A stretch of 64,000 bases of DNA from Sphingomonas sp. Leaf10 (GTDB lineage Bacteria > Pseudomonadota > Alphaproteobacteria > Sphingomonadales > Sphingomonadaceae). The position numbers and the translations under genes were made by a program. The notes beneath the pieces are model-generated. The model did not search any database, was not told the DNA's origin, and saw only the letters and a list, made by a program, of their open reading frames with translations. Position 1 is the stretch's first letter. Every line of letters begins with the position of its first letter. Below, piece after piece: positions 1 through 10,995 of the stretch. The stretch lies in contig NZ_LMKE01000001.1 in assembly GCF_001421245.1 (NCBI RefSeq), forward strand, positions 312,971-376,970, written 5' to 3'.

Positions 1-24
1 CCTCCCTTGTCAGGGAGGGGAGAG
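1..24. repeat. short palindromic repeat, copy 1 (CCTCCC-TTGTCA-GGGAGG)
   Basis: The first bases of the window form an inverted repeat of six bases on each side of TTGTCA. The same core occurs at 2181-2288 (two opposed copies) and at 37327-37381. It lies just past the 3' end of the NAD synthetase gene, so it may act as a transcript 3'-end hairpin. The copy is probably cut by the window edge. Confidence 0.6.
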
Positions 25-42
25 GTAGAATGTCTATCGGAC

Positions 43-2097
<2,055 letters not shown>

Positions 2098-2180
2098 GGG
2101 CCGCAACGTAATGACGGACGCTCAAAAGCGAAACCGTTCGTGCTGCTTGCAGGTTGGTTCAAACTCAACCGGCCACCATT

Positions 2181-2288
2181 CTCCCCTCCCTGACAAGGGA
2201 GGGGCCGGGGGTGGGTAGGTCCGCGAGGGAAGGTCACGCCCTCCTCAGACCAACCCACCCCCAACCCCTCCCTTGTCAGGGAGGGGAG
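2181..2288. repeat. paired inverted palindromic repeat (REP/MITE-like)
   Basis: Two copies of the same 35-40 bp sequence face each other: the left arm at about 2181-2219 and its reverse complement at about 2253-2288, separated by about 33 bp. Each arm also contains its own CCTCCCT/AGGGAGG hairpin. It fills the gap between nadE and the L,D-transpeptidase gene. Related single copies lie at 1-24 and 37327-37381. No transposase is nearby, so it would be non-autonomous if mobile. Confidence 0.75.
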
Positions 2289-2293
2289 AGGAA

Positions 2294-3001
2294 TCAAACC
2301 TTGGCGGCGTAGATCATCCGGCCTTCGCCGATCAGGTCGAACACGCGCGCCAGATCGCCTTCGGCCACCGCAAAGCAACCCTGGCTGCGGCCCAGCTTGC
2401 CATGCTGCGCAATCATTTCCGGGTTGGCATACCATGCACCGTGAATGACGATCGCGCGCATCAACGCATTGTCGTTGGTATGATCCAGCCCGACCAGACG
2501 CTGCGAGCGGCCATGCTTGCCGACATAATAATTCTCGGTGACAAACGCGCCTTCCGACGTGGCGTTCGAATCGGGCACGTTGCTGAACCGGTCGAGCATG
2601 CCGCGATGGCGCGGGTCCGATCCGCTGCCGTGCGACACGCGCATCGCCGACACGACGCCGCTGTGCATGTCGATGAACTGGAACCGCGGATGCGCCGAAT
2701 CGAGCGCGAAGTCGGCGATGGCGATCCGGTCGGTCTTGCGGACCATATTGCCGTGGCGCTGCAACGCGGCGTGCGCGCGTTCGAACAGGCCGGCATTGAC
2801 CGTCGGCGGCGCCAGCATTTTCTTGACCGGTGCGGCGGGAAGCGGGGCCGATGCCAGACGCTGCGGCACCGGGGCCACCGGCAGATTCTGCGCGACGGGC
2901 ACGATCGCGTTCTTGGTGCAGCCCTGTGCCAGCACGAGCCCGGCAAGACCCCCTGCCGCCTTCAGTACCGCCCGGCGCGATCGAACCGCTTCGTCCTGCA
3001 T
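2294..3001 (-). CDS. L,D-transpeptidase catalytic-domain lipoprotein (YkuD_2 type, Tat signal)
   Basis: Predicted periplasmic cell-wall enzyme of the murein L,D-transpeptidase catalytic domain family. The chosen start gives a signal with a twin-arginine motif (SRRAVLK, residues 8-14) followed by a hydrophobic stretch and a lipobox ending at C28 (LAQGC), so a Tat-exported lipoprotein is likely. The catalytic region has H187 (IVIHGAW) and a GRSQGC motif with C209 as the probable nucleophile. A Pro/Ala-rich linker follows the lipid anchor. The frame is open 20 codons further upstream, but that part does not look like a signal peptide. It is divergent from a second L,D-transpeptidase. Substrate and physiological role are not shown by the sequence. 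Confidence 0.85.
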   Translation of the reverse strand: MQDEAVRSRRAVLKAAGGLAGLVLAQGCTKNAIVPVAQNLPVAPVPQRLASAPLPAAPVKKMLAPPTVNAGLFERAHAALQRHGNMVRKTDRIAIADFALDSAHPRFQFIDMHSGVVSAMRVSHGSGSDPRHRGMLDRFSNVPDSNATSEGAFVTENYYVGKHGRSQRLVGLDHTNDNALMRAIVIHGAWYANPEMIAQHGKLGRSQGCFAVAEGDLARVFDLIGEGRMIYAAKV

Positions 3002-3178
3002 CCAAATCCTCGTTGAACCGTTATGGCTCCCCCAGATACGGGACGAAACGGTTCCATTCAATTAACGCCGGGTAATAGGCGCTGTCACTGGTCGCGACGA
3101 TGCAACGGGCGGTCGACTCCGTTCCAAATGTTACGGATGCAATTTGCCTTCATCGGCCGGCTGAGTGATAATTTGGGG

Positions 3179-3790
3179 ATGAACGTAGCGTTTCGCCTCG
3201 GCCTGTGTCTGGCGCTGTTGCCCGTGCAGGCGATGGCGCAGCGCGCCGACGCGCTGTCGGTCGAGCGTGCGGCACTGGCGATGCGTCCGGGCGCGCATCG
3301 CTGGGCCGACGATCCCGGCCTGCCCGGGCCGGTCAGCATCGTCGTTAGCGTGCCGATGCAGATGGCGTTCGTCTATCGCGGCGACGTGCTGATCGGCGCG
3401 ACGACGGTGTCGACCGGAAAGCCCGGCAAGACCACGCCGATCGGCGAATATAGCATCCTGCAAAAACGGCCATTCCACCGCTCGAACCTCTACAACAACG
3501 CGCCGATGCCGTTCATGCAGCGGCTGACCTGGGACGGGGTGGCGTTGCATGCCGGCAATCTGCCCGGCTTTCCCGCGTCGCACGGCTGTATCCGCATTCC
3601 GACCGCCTTCGCCCGCGCGCTGTTCGCCGCGACGTCGCTGGGTGGGCAGGTGGCGGTGGTGAACGACGTCATTGCCTTTCCCGCCTATCGCCCCGCCGAT
3701 CCGGTCCCGCGGCTGGAGGCGGAGGTGGCGATGCTGGCCGGACGTGACGACCGGGTGAGCAGCGGAGGCCGACGTGCCGATCCGCGCTAG
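3179..3790 (+). CDS. L,D-transpeptidase, YkuD family
   Basis: Secreted 203-aa enzyme of the YkuD fold, which forms or exchanges peptidoglycan cross-links through a catalytic Cys. The ATG at 3179 was chosen because it is followed directly by a signal peptide (residues 1-21, ending AMAQ). The active site shows H124 (VALHAGN) and the family motif SHGCIRI with C137. No peptidoglycan-binding domain is present, so this is a minimal form. It is divergent from the Tat lipoprotein L,D-transpeptidase at 2294-3001, with 177 bp between the starts. Its 3' end overlaps the start of the following lipoprotein gene by 17 bp, which suggests co-transcription. Confidence 0.88.
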   Translation: MNVAFRLGLCLALLPVQAMAQRADALSVERAALAMRPGAHRWADDPGLPGPVSIVVSVPMQMAFVYRGDVLIGATTVSTGKPGKTTPIGEYSILQKRPFHRSNLYNNAPMPFMQRLTWDGVALHAGNLPGFPASHGCIRIPTAFARALFAATSLGGQVAVVNDVIAFPAYRPADPVPRLEAEVAMLAGRDDRVSSGGRRADPR

Positions 3791-4523
3791 GCACAAAGGG
3801 GCGATCGGCCTCGTCGCGCTCGCGCTGACCGGCTGCAACGACCGTCGCGAGCCCGCGCCCGGCGTTACCCCGACGCCGCAACCGACCCAAACCGCGCCGG
3901 CAACGTCGACCGTACCCGACCGGATCACGGTTACGACCAACGAACCCTTTTATGCCGCGAAGGTAGCGGCCGATGCCGTCCTCCTGACCGGCGTCGACCT
4001 GCCCGAGCGCCGCTTGAACATCGCCGCCCGCACCATCGCCGCCGACCGCCGAAGCTGGACCGCGCGCGACGATCGCGGCACCGTGCTCGTCACCGCGATC
4101 CGCAGCGCCTGCGAAGACGACATGTCGGGTGCGCCGCGCGACTTCATCGGCACGCTGACCTTCGGCGACCGGACCGTGCGCGGCTGTGCCTTCACCGGCA
4201 CGCCGGCCCCGCCACCCGCCGAGACGGCCGCGACGATCCCTGCCCTCTTCACCGGCACATGGAACACCGACGCTGCCGCTTGTGCCCGCCCGGCTGCTTC
4301 GATCGAAGGGGTCAAGGTAACCCCGACGGAAATCCTGTTCCACGAAAGCGCCGGACGGGTGACGCGGGTCGAACCGCTCGGACCCGGCCGCATCCGCATC
4401 ACCGCCGATTATGATGGCGAGGGTGAACGCTGGACCGCGACGCAGACGCTGAAGCTAGCGGGCAACCGGCTGACGATCGATACCGGCGGACCGTCGATCA
4501 GCCGCGTGCGCTGTCCGGAATAG
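3774..4523 (+). CDS. putative lipoprotein with a COG3650-like domain
   Basis: Predicted lipoprotein of 249 aa. A short signal ends in a lipobox (LALTGC, C21), followed by a Pro/Thr-rich linker to about residue 48. The folded part (about 50-135) has the pattern C-x-D-x-MSG (C113 to G119) and a later GCAF, reminiscent of the small COG3650-type domain of secreted proteins near heat-shock HslJ-like domains. A second domain (about 140-249) has Cys residues near both ends and may hold a disulfide. It overlaps the upstream L,D-transpeptidase by 17 bp, so a cell-envelope role is inferred. It converges with the histidine kinase gene, with a 26-bp tail overlap. No specific function can be given. Confidence 0.7.
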   Translation: MPIRARHKGAIGLVALALTGCNDRREPAPGVTPTPQPTQTAPATSTVPDRITVTTNEPFYAAKVAADAVLLTGVDLPERRLNIAARTIAADRRSWTARDDRGTVLVTAIRSACEDDMSGAPRDFIGTLTFGDRTVRGCAFTGTPAPPPAETAATIPALFTGTWNTDAAACARPAASIEGVKVTPTEILFHESAGRVTRVEPLGPGRIRITADYDGEGERWTATQTLKLAGNRLTIDTGGPSISRVRCPE

Positions 4524-6297
4524 CCAGCGCCGCCGCGATCGCCGCGTGCAGCTGCTCGCCGGTGAACGGCTTGGTCAGCACCGGCAACCCGACCGGCGTG
4601 TCGCCGATCTCGGCGAAACCGGTAATCAGCAACACCGGCACATCCGGGCAGCAGGATCGCACCCGGTTGGCGACGTCGATCCCCGACAGGTCGGGCATGG
4701 CGAAATCGGTCAGCACCAGATCGAACCGCGCACCCGCCTCCAGCGCCGCGACGGCGGATCGCGCCGATCCCTGCACGGTGACATGATGCCCCTCCGCTTC
4801 GAGCTGCGCGGCGACGACGGCGCGTACTTCGGCGTCGTCCTCGACCAGCAACAGGCTGCGTGGGGTGACATTGTGCAGACCGGGCAGGGTGCTCGCCACC
4901 GCATCGGGTTCGGCACGGGGCAGCCACAAATGGATCGTCGTGCCCTGACCCACCACGCTGTCGATCGTCACCTCGCCGCCCGCCGCGCGGGCCATCGCCC
5001 GGACCATCGGCAGGCCGAGTCCGGTGCCGGCCCCCTGCGCCTTCGTGGTGAAGAACGGTTCGAACACCCGCGCCCGCACCGCATCGTCGATACCGCTGCC
5101 GGTATCGCTGACCGATATGCGGATGAACGGCCCGGTAAGATCCGGCAAATGCGCAGCGGCATCGACGACATTCTCGGTCGCGAGGCGCACGGTGCCACCG
5201 CCGTCCATCGCGTCGCGCGCATTGATGGCGAGGTTCAGGATCGCCAGCTCGAACTGCCCCGGATCGGTGCGCACCGACCACGGTTCGTCGGCAAAGTGAT
5301 AGGCGACCCGGATGCGCCCGGCGGTGGTCCGCAGGATCAGCTCCTCGATCGTGCGGATCGCCTCGTCGGGGCGGAAGACTTCGGCGGCGAGGTCGCGCTG
5401 CCGGCTGAAGCTGAGCAGGCGGCGGGTGATCGCGCTGCCACGCCCGGCCGCTTCCCCCGCCGACGCCAGATAGCGCTTCAGCCGCTCGCGATCGTCGATC
5501 CGCCGCTCGGCCAGCTCCAGATTGCCCATGATCGCCGCCAGCAGATTGTTGAAATCATGCGCGATGCCACCCGACAGCGTCCCCAGCGCCTCCAGCTTTT
5601 CCGACTGGTGGTGCCGCCGCTCGGCCAGCCGGCGATCGGTATCGTCGCGTTCGATCCGCAGCAGATAGCGGTCGCTGCCCGCCTGAAACGGGATGCGGCG
5701 GATATGCGTCCAGCGGTCGCCGCCGGGCAGCGGGTGATGGCGGTCCTCGTTGTCGACCCGGTCCTGTGCCAGCGCCACCAGATCGCGCGCATCGACGCTC
5801 GCATCGCCCTTGTCGCGCACGATCCGCCCCCCGGCGTCGAGGATCGCGACCGTATCGCCCGAACTGTCGGCCAGCCCCCGGAACGCCGCGCGTTCGAACG
5901 TCAGCGCGCGGCGCAGCGCATGGCGTTCGGCGGCGGCAGCGACCATCGCCGTCAGCGCCTCGGCATCCCATGGCTTGTTGGCATAGCCGCTGATCGCGCC
6001 TTCGTTCAGCGCCGCGACCACCGCCGACAGATCGGCATAGCCGGTCAGCAGGATCGCTTCCGCATCGGTCACCACGCGTGCACGGGCGAGGAACTGGCTG
6101 CCGGTCAACTCGGGCATGCGCTGGTCCGACACGATCACCGCAATGTCGCGATGGGCCGCAACCAGATCGAGCGCCTCGACCGGCGAGGTGGTCGACAGGA
6201 TGCGATACCGATCCTCCAGCAAGTCGGTCAGCGCGACGAGGATCTCTCGCTCGTCGTCGACCAGCAGCAACAGGGGCAGGGCACCGTCGGTTTGCAT
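4498..6297 (-). CDS. hybrid sensor histidine kinase, REC - HisKA - HATPase - REC
   Basis: Cytoplasmic two-component protein of 599 aa and the last gene of the chemosensory operon. Residues 8-125 are a receiver domain with acidic pair D14/D15, phospho-acceptor D58 (VSDQRMPELTG) and K108. A linker of about 100 aa without a clear sensor fold follows. The kinase core has the H-box GIAHDFNN with H247, an N-box around residue 360, and G-boxes SDTGSGID and GAGTGLGL. A second receiver spans about 480-599 with D531. There are no membrane segments, so input presumably comes from the first receiver, for example phosphate from CheA (inferred). Its start overlaps the stop of the preceding kinase gene by one base (TGATG). 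Confidence 0.92.
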   Translation of the reverse strand: MQTDGALPLLLLVDDEREILVALTDLLEDRYRILSTTSPVEALDLVAAHRDIAVIVSDQRMPELTGSQFLARARVVTDAEAILLTGYADLSAVVAALNEGAISGYANKPWDAEALTAMVAAAAERHALRRALTFERAAFRGLADSSGDTVAILDAGGRIVRDKGDASVDARDLVALAQDRVDNEDRHHPLPGGDRWTHIRRIPFQAGSDRYLLRIERDDTDRRLAERRHHQSEKLEALGTLSGGIAHDFNNLLAAIMGNLELAERRIDDRERLKRYLASAGEAAGRGSAITRRLLSFSRQRDLAAEVFRPDEAIRTIEELILRTTAGRIRVAYHFADEPWSVRTDPGQFELAILNLAINARDAMDGGGTVRLATENVVDAAAHLPDLTGPFIRISVSDTGSGIDDAVRARVFEPFFTTKAQGAGTGLGLPMVRAMARAAGGEVTIDSVVGQGTTIHLWLPRAEPDAVASTLPGLHNVTPRSLLLVEDDAEVRAVVAAQLEAEGHHVTVQGSARSAVAALEAGARFDLVLTDFAMPDLSGIDVANRVRSCCPDVPVLLITGFAEIGDTPVGLPVLTKPFTGEQLHAAIAAALAIPDSARG

Positions 6298-7940
6298 TAC
6301 GCCTGTTCCGGTATCCTGATCGCGAACGAAGCGCCACCCTGTGTCGCACGGCCGATCTCGATCGTGCCACCGTGCGAGCGCACCACGCCATACGCGATGG
6401 CGAGGCCCAGCCCGGTGCCGGCCCCGACATCCTTGGTCGTGAAGAACGGTTCGAACACCCGCTCACGCTTGTCGTCGGGAATGCCGGGGCCGTTATCATC
6501 AATTCGGATCAGATACTGGCCGTCCGCCGATCCGGTCGCGATCACGATCTCGCCCGCCACCGGATCGACAGCGTCGGCGGCGTTGGCGACGATGTTCATC
6601 ACCACCTGATTGACCAGCGCCCCCGAACATTCGAGCATCCGCGCCGGCCCATAGTCGCGCATCACCCGCACCGTGCCGAGCCGGGGCGCGAGCAGCGTCA
6701 GCACCGCATCGATCGCATCGGGAATGTCGACCTGCGACACCTCGCCATCGTCCAGCCGCGAGAAGCGCCGGAGCTTCACCACCAGTTCCTGGATGCGCGT
6801 CAGTCCCGACCGGATCGAGGTCAGCCGGTCCGACGCCTTGGTCAGCAGCGTCGCCCGCGTCGCCTCGTCACCGTCGCGCGCACCCGCCACCGCGCGCTCC
6901 ACGGTCGCCTGATGCGCGAGAATGAAGGCCAGCGGATTGTTGATCTCGTGCGCGATCCCCGCGACCAGTTCGCCCAGCGACGCCATCTTCGCCGATTGCA
7001 CCAACTGCGCCTGCGTTTCGCGCAGCAGCGCATTGGCCCCGGCCAGTTCGGCATTGGCCTGTGCCAGCCGGTCCGCCGAATCCGCCTCCGCCCGTGCCTG
7101 CGCCAGCGCGATCGCCTGCGCCCGTTCGCGAGCGATGCCGGCGGCTTCCTCGTCGCGCGCCAGCTTGCGTCGGACGATCGCGCGGATACGCACCAGCAGC
7201 ATGTCGCCATCGCTCCGACGCGACACGACATCGTCGACCCCGGCCGCCAGCCCCGCCAGCATCGTCGCCGGTTCGGCATCGTCGGTCAGCGCGACCAGCG
7301 CCACGCCGCTCGCCTGCGCCACCCGGCACGCATCGATCCGCGCCGACAGCGCGAAATCACGCTCGCGCTCGATGACCAATATCCCATCGACGCTGTCCGC
7401 CTCGATCGCGACCAGCGCCGCCTCGGGATCGGTCAGTCGTTCGACCCGGTACCCTTCGGTCGCCAGTCGCTCGAGAAGCGGATCGCGGTCGGCATCCTCG
7501 ATGTCGAGCAACAGCAGCCGCGCCTGCCGCAGCGCCGATGCCGGCCCGTCCTCGACCGGGCGTCCCCGCGTCTGGCGCAGCAGCGCGCGGATGCGCGACA
7601 CGATCAATTCGCCGCCGCCCCGCTTCGGAACATAGGCGTTGGCGCCGCTGTCGAGGCCCTGCCGCTCCACCTCCGACGCATCGTCGCCGGTCAGCATCAG
7701 CACCGGCAGCGTCCGGGTCGCCCCGGTCTGTCGCACGATCCGCACCAGTTCGTCGCCGTTCATACCCGGCAACCGGTAATCCACCACCAGCAGGTCCGGC
7801 CGCGCATCGTTGAGCGTCGCCAGCGCGGTCTCGGCATCGCGGGTCCGCTCGACCCGCAGGCCCGCGCGTTCGAACATCCGCCGCAGTTGCAGCGCCTGCG
7901 TTTCCGAATCCTCGACCAGCAGGATCGATGCGCCGTCCAT
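6297..7940 (-). CDS. sensor histidine kinase with two N-terminal receiver domains
   Basis: Soluble 547-aa kinase. The first receiver (residues 4-125) has the normal phospho-acceptor D54 (VVDYRLPGMNG). The second (about 140-260) appears degenerate: the matching position is Glu (E191, LVIERERD), so it may be locked or serve only for docking. A likely coiled coil follows (about 262-318, Ala/Glu/Arg/Gln-rich), then the H-box GIAHEINNPLAF with H331, N-box NIVANAAD, and G-boxes DDNGPGIPD and GAGTGLGL. There is no transmembrane region. It is translationally coupled to cheB upstream and to the next hybrid kinase downstream (one-base overlaps), which places it as a probable output of the CheA array. 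Confidence 0.92.
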   Translation of the reverse strand: MDGASILLVEDSETQALQLRRMFERAGLRVERTRDAETALATLNDARPDLLVVDYRLPGMNGDELVRIVRQTGATRTLPVLMLTGDDASEVERQGLDSGANAYVPKRGGGELIVSRIRALLRQTRGRPVEDGPASALRQARLLLLDIEDADRDPLLERLATEGYRVERLTDPEAALVAIEADSVDGILVIERERDFALSARIDACRVAQASGVALVALTDDAEPATMLAGLAAGVDDVVSRRSDGDMLLVRIRAIVRRKLARDEEAAGIARERAQAIALAQARAEADSADRLAQANAELAGANALLRETQAQLVQSAKMASLGELVAGIAHEINNPLAFILAHQATVERAVAGARDGDEATRATLLTKASDRLTSIRSGLTRIQELVVKLRRFSRLDDGEVSQVDIPDAIDAVLTLLAPRLGTVRVMRDYGPARMLECSGALVNQVVMNIVANAADAVDPVAGEIVIATGSADGQYLIRIDDNGPGIPDDKRERVFEPFFTTKDVGAGTGLGLAIAYGVVRSHGGTIEIGRATQGGASFAIRIPEQA

Positions 7941-8980
7941 CAGCGTGCCCGTTCCAGCACGCGGCGGACATGCGGCGCGATCAGGTCGAGCGGCAGCGAC
8001 AGCGCCCCCATGCGATGCGCGGCGGCGGGCATGCCATAGACGACCGAGCTGGTCGCATCCTCGGCCACCGCCTGTCCGCCCGCCGCCAGCAGCGCCTGTA
8101 CGCCCGGCGCGCCATCCTCGCCCATGCCGGTCAGCACCACCGCCATCGCCGCGCCGTCGAGTGCGCTCGCTCCGCTTTCGATCAGGCGGGTGGCCGACGG
8201 GCGCTGGCCGTTGACCGGCGCATCACGCCCGACCAGCATCGTGCCGCTGCGGCTGACGGTCAGGTGCGCGTCGCCCGGCGCGACATGGATCATGCCGGCG
8301 CGCGCCATCTCGCCATGATTGGCGATCTCGACCCGTTGCGGCACCACGCTGTCGAGCCAGCTGGCAAAGCCGGTCATGAAACTCGCCCCCATATGCTGGA
8401 CCAACAGCACCGGGATCGGCAGGTCGGCGGGCAGCGCCGCGAACAACCGGGCAAGGGCAGGGGGGCCGCCGGTCGATGCCGCGACCAGCAGCATCGTCGG
8501 CGCGCGTTGCCGCGCCGCCGGTATCGGCAGCACCGGCGCGGTCCGTATCCGCCGCCGCACGACCGCCACCTCGCTCATGATCGCCAACTGCGTGCGGATT
8601 TCCCGCGTGACCCGCGAATAGGCGGCATCGCCCAGCCCGACCGGCTTTTCGACGACCGACAATGCGCCGGCGCGCAGCGCGTCCATGCTGTTACCCATCG
8701 CCCCGCCATCGATACTGGCGGAAATGACGACGATCGGTGTCGGGCGATCGGCCATGATCCGCCGCGTCGCCTCCAGCCCGTCGATGCCGGGCAGGCGGAT
8801 ATCCATCGATATCACGTCGGGTTGCACCACCGGCAGCGCCGCGATCGCTTCCTCGGCGGTCGCGAACGCGCCGGCCACGGTCAGGCGCGGGTCATCATTG
8901 ATGATATGGGTCAGCAGCGTGCGGACGACGATCGAATCCTCGACGATCATCACGCGGGCCGGGGTGGTGCGGTCGGGCAT
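7940..8980 (-). CDS. cheB: chemotaxis-type protein-glutamate methylesterase CheB
   Basis: Response regulator with a methylesterase domain (346 aa) that removes methyl groups from receptor glutamates and resets array sensitivity. The N-terminal receiver has acceptor D60 (SMDIRLPGIDG). The C-terminal esterase has the expected triad: S169 (AASTGG), H196 (LVQHMG) and D289 (GMGEDG). It stands eight bases after cheA and overlaps the following kinase gene by one base. Together with CheR it shows that the array uses adaptation. Confidence 0.95.
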   Translation of the reverse strand: MPDRTTPARVMIVEDSIVVRTLLTHIINDDPRLTVAGAFATAEEAIAALPVVQPDVISMDIRLPGIDGLEATRRIMADRPTPIVVISASIDGGAMGNSMDALRAGALSVVEKPVGLGDAAYSRVTREIRTQLAIMSEVAVVRRRIRTAPVLPIPAARQRAPTMLLVAASTGGPPALARLFAALPADLPIPVLLVQHMGASFMTGFASWLDSVVPQRVEIANHGEMARAGMIHVAPGDAHLTVSRSGTMLVGRDAPVNGQRPSATRLIESGASALDGAAMAVVLTGMGEDGAPGVQALLAAGGQAVAEDATSSVVYGMPAAAHRMGALSLPLDLIAPHVRRVLERAR

Positions 8981-8988
8981 CGGCTGCG

Positions 8989-10992
8989 TCAGATCAATTG
9001 CTGGACGACGGCGATCAACTTGCCCTGATCGAAGTCCTGCTTGGTGACATAGGCGTCCGCGCCCAGGCTCAGGCCGCGTTCGATGTCGTCGGGGCTGTTG
9101 CGCGATGTCATCATGACGACGGGTAAAGTTTTCAGTGCCGGATCGTTCCGTATCGCGCCGAGCAATCCGAACCCGTCCATGCGCGGCATTTCGACATCGG
9201 CCACCACCAGGTCGATCGCGTCCAGCCCCGATCGCAACCGTTCCAGCCCGGCAAGCCCGTCGACCTCGATCAGCACCCGGTATCCCTGTGCCTCGAGGAT
9301 GCTGCGCTCCAGCGTGCGGGTCGTGATCGAATCGTCGACGACCAGAATCGTGCGACTGCGCGTGTCCGGCGCGGCGGCGACCGCGATCGGCGGTGCGATG
9401 GCACCCGCCCGGTCGCGCACTAGTTGCGCGGGGTCGAGCACCAGCACGATTTCCCCGTTCAGCAATACCGTACCCAGCACCAGCGGCACGTCGGCGGCGA
9501 TCGCCGCGGTGTCGCCGACCAGCAGCGCCCGCACGTCGCTCAGGGCATCGACGACCAGCATCCGCCGGACGCCCTCGGCGGCGATCAGCACAGCCGGCAG
9601 CGTGCCGTCCGCCGCACCATGCGCCACGTTCAGCATATCGCCCAGCCGACCGACCGGCACCGGGGTGCCGTCGATCGTCAGCATCGTGTCGCCGCCGCTG
9701 GGGGTCAGGTCGGCCGGGTCGATCCGCCGCACCTGTTTCACCGCATCGGTAGGCACCGCGAGGCGCATGTCGCCCACCTGGACCAACAACAGCGTCCGCC
9801 GGGTCAGCGCGACCGGCACCGCGATCGACACGACCGTCCCTCCATTGGCCCCCCGCGCGATCGTCGCCGATCCGTGCAGCCGCCGCGCGACCTCCGCCAC
9901 GACCGACAGGCCGATGCCGCGCCCAGCCACTTCGTCCAGATGGTCTGCGGTCGAAAATCCCTGTTCGAACAGCAACGAATGCAGCGCCGCCCCGCGCGGT
10001 GGCGCTGCGTCGGCGGGGATCAGCCCGGCGGTCCGTGCCCGTGCGATGATGGCGGCATCGTCCAGCCCCGCGCCGTCGTCGCGCACGGTGATCGTCATCC
10101 GCCCGCGATCGATCCGCGTGTCGACGGCGATCGTCCCGGCATCCTCCTTGCCCGCGCGTCGCCGCGCGGCCGGGGTCTCGATCCCGTGGCGCACCGCATT
10201 GCGCAGCAAATGAAGCAGCGGATCGCGCAGCGCATTCAGCACGCGGCGATCGGCCTCGCCCTCGCTGTCGGCGACCTGCAACCGCGCGATCTTGCCCTCA
10301 GCGGCGGCAAGCTCGCGGACCGCGCGCTCATGTCCGTCGAACAGCGTCGCGACCGGTTGTAGCAACAGCCGTTCGCCATCGCGTTCCAGTTCGGCACTCG
10401 ACCGGTCGAGCGAGTCGCGCAACCGCCCGTGCAGGCGGCGAATGCGATCGAGTTCGCCGGTCGCCTGCCGCAGCCGGCGTGCCGCCTCGCCATCGCCGCT
10501 CCCGGCCAGCAACGGATGCAGCGCCGCCAGATCCCCAGCCAGCGCGTTCAGCCGGTCGGCGACTTGTCCCTGTTCGGCGACCTGCGTCGCCATGACGTGC
10601 AGCGACCGGCCCAGCCGTTCGACGCGGTGGCCGGCGATCGCGACCCGGCGTTCGGGTTCTTGGTCGCGGGTCGCCTCGACCGATGGTGGGGCGGCGCCAT
10701 CCTCGATCGCATCGGCCAGTATGCGCAACTCGGCGATGGCGGCGGCGTCCATCGCCCGCTCGCCGCGCTCGATCGCCAGCAACAGCGCCTCGGCCTCATG
10801 CGCCGCCGCTTCGGTCGCGGCCAGTTCGACGGCGCGTGCCGCTCCCTTCAAACTATGCGCGCGCCGGCTGAACTCGCGCAGGTCGACCGGCCGCCCGGCA
10901 TCCGCATCGGCCAGCGCCGCGCGGATACCGGCCATATGCTCGGCCAGCTCCAGCGCGAACGCCGCCATCAATTCGGCCTGCAACTCGTCCAT
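8989..10992 (-). CDS. cheA: hybrid chemotaxis kinase CheA with C-terminal receiver
   Basis: Cytoplasmic 667-aa kinase of a chemosensory array. Domains in order: Hpt with phosphorylatable H46 (RRAHSLKGAA), a dimerisation/linker region, an HATPase domain with N-box LLRNAVRHG and G-boxes DDGAGLDD and GRGIGLSVV, a CheW-like coupling domain (about residues 400-530), and a C-terminal receiver with D599 (VVADVEMPRMDG). No separate P2 (CheY-docking) domain is evident. CheA-REC fusions of this kind are typical of Wsp and other alternative-function systems rather than flagellar chemotaxis. It sits three bases after the MCP gene. Confidence 0.94.
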   Translation of the reverse strand: MDELQAELMAAFALELAEHMAGIRAALADADAGRPVDLREFSRRAHSLKGAARAVELAATEAAAHEAEALLLAIERGERAMDAAAIAELRILADAIEDGAAPPSVEATRDQEPERRVAIAGHRVERLGRSLHVMATQVAEQGQVADRLNALAGDLAALHPLLAGSGDGEAARRLRQATGELDRIRRLHGRLRDSLDRSSAELERDGERLLLQPVATLFDGHERAVRELAAAEGKIARLQVADSEGEADRRVLNALRDPLLHLLRNAVRHGIETPAARRRAGKEDAGTIAVDTRIDRGRMTITVRDDGAGLDDAAIIARARTAGLIPADAAPPRGAALHSLLFEQGFSTADHLDEVAGRGIGLSVVAEVARRLHGSATIARGANGGTVVSIAVPVALTRRTLLLVQVGDMRLAVPTDAVKQVRRIDPADLTPSGGDTMLTIDGTPVPVGRLGDMLNVAHGAADGTLPAVLIAAEGVRRMLVVDALSDVRALLVGDTAAIAADVPLVLGTVLLNGEIVLVLDPAQLVRDRAGAIAPPIAVAAAPDTRSRTILVVDDSITTRTLERSILEAQGYRVLIEVDGLAGLERLRSGLDAIDLVVADVEMPRMDGFGLLGAIRNDPALKTLPVVMMTSRNSPDDIERGLSLGADAYVTKQDFDQGKLIAVVQQLI

Positions 10993-10995
10993 GGC

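Noticed and set aside
4546..8039. Long plus-strand frames (687 and 653 codons) opposite the hybrid kinases
   Set aside because: Composition is rich in Arg, Gln and His without motifs, and the opposite strand carries complete kinase and receiver signatures.
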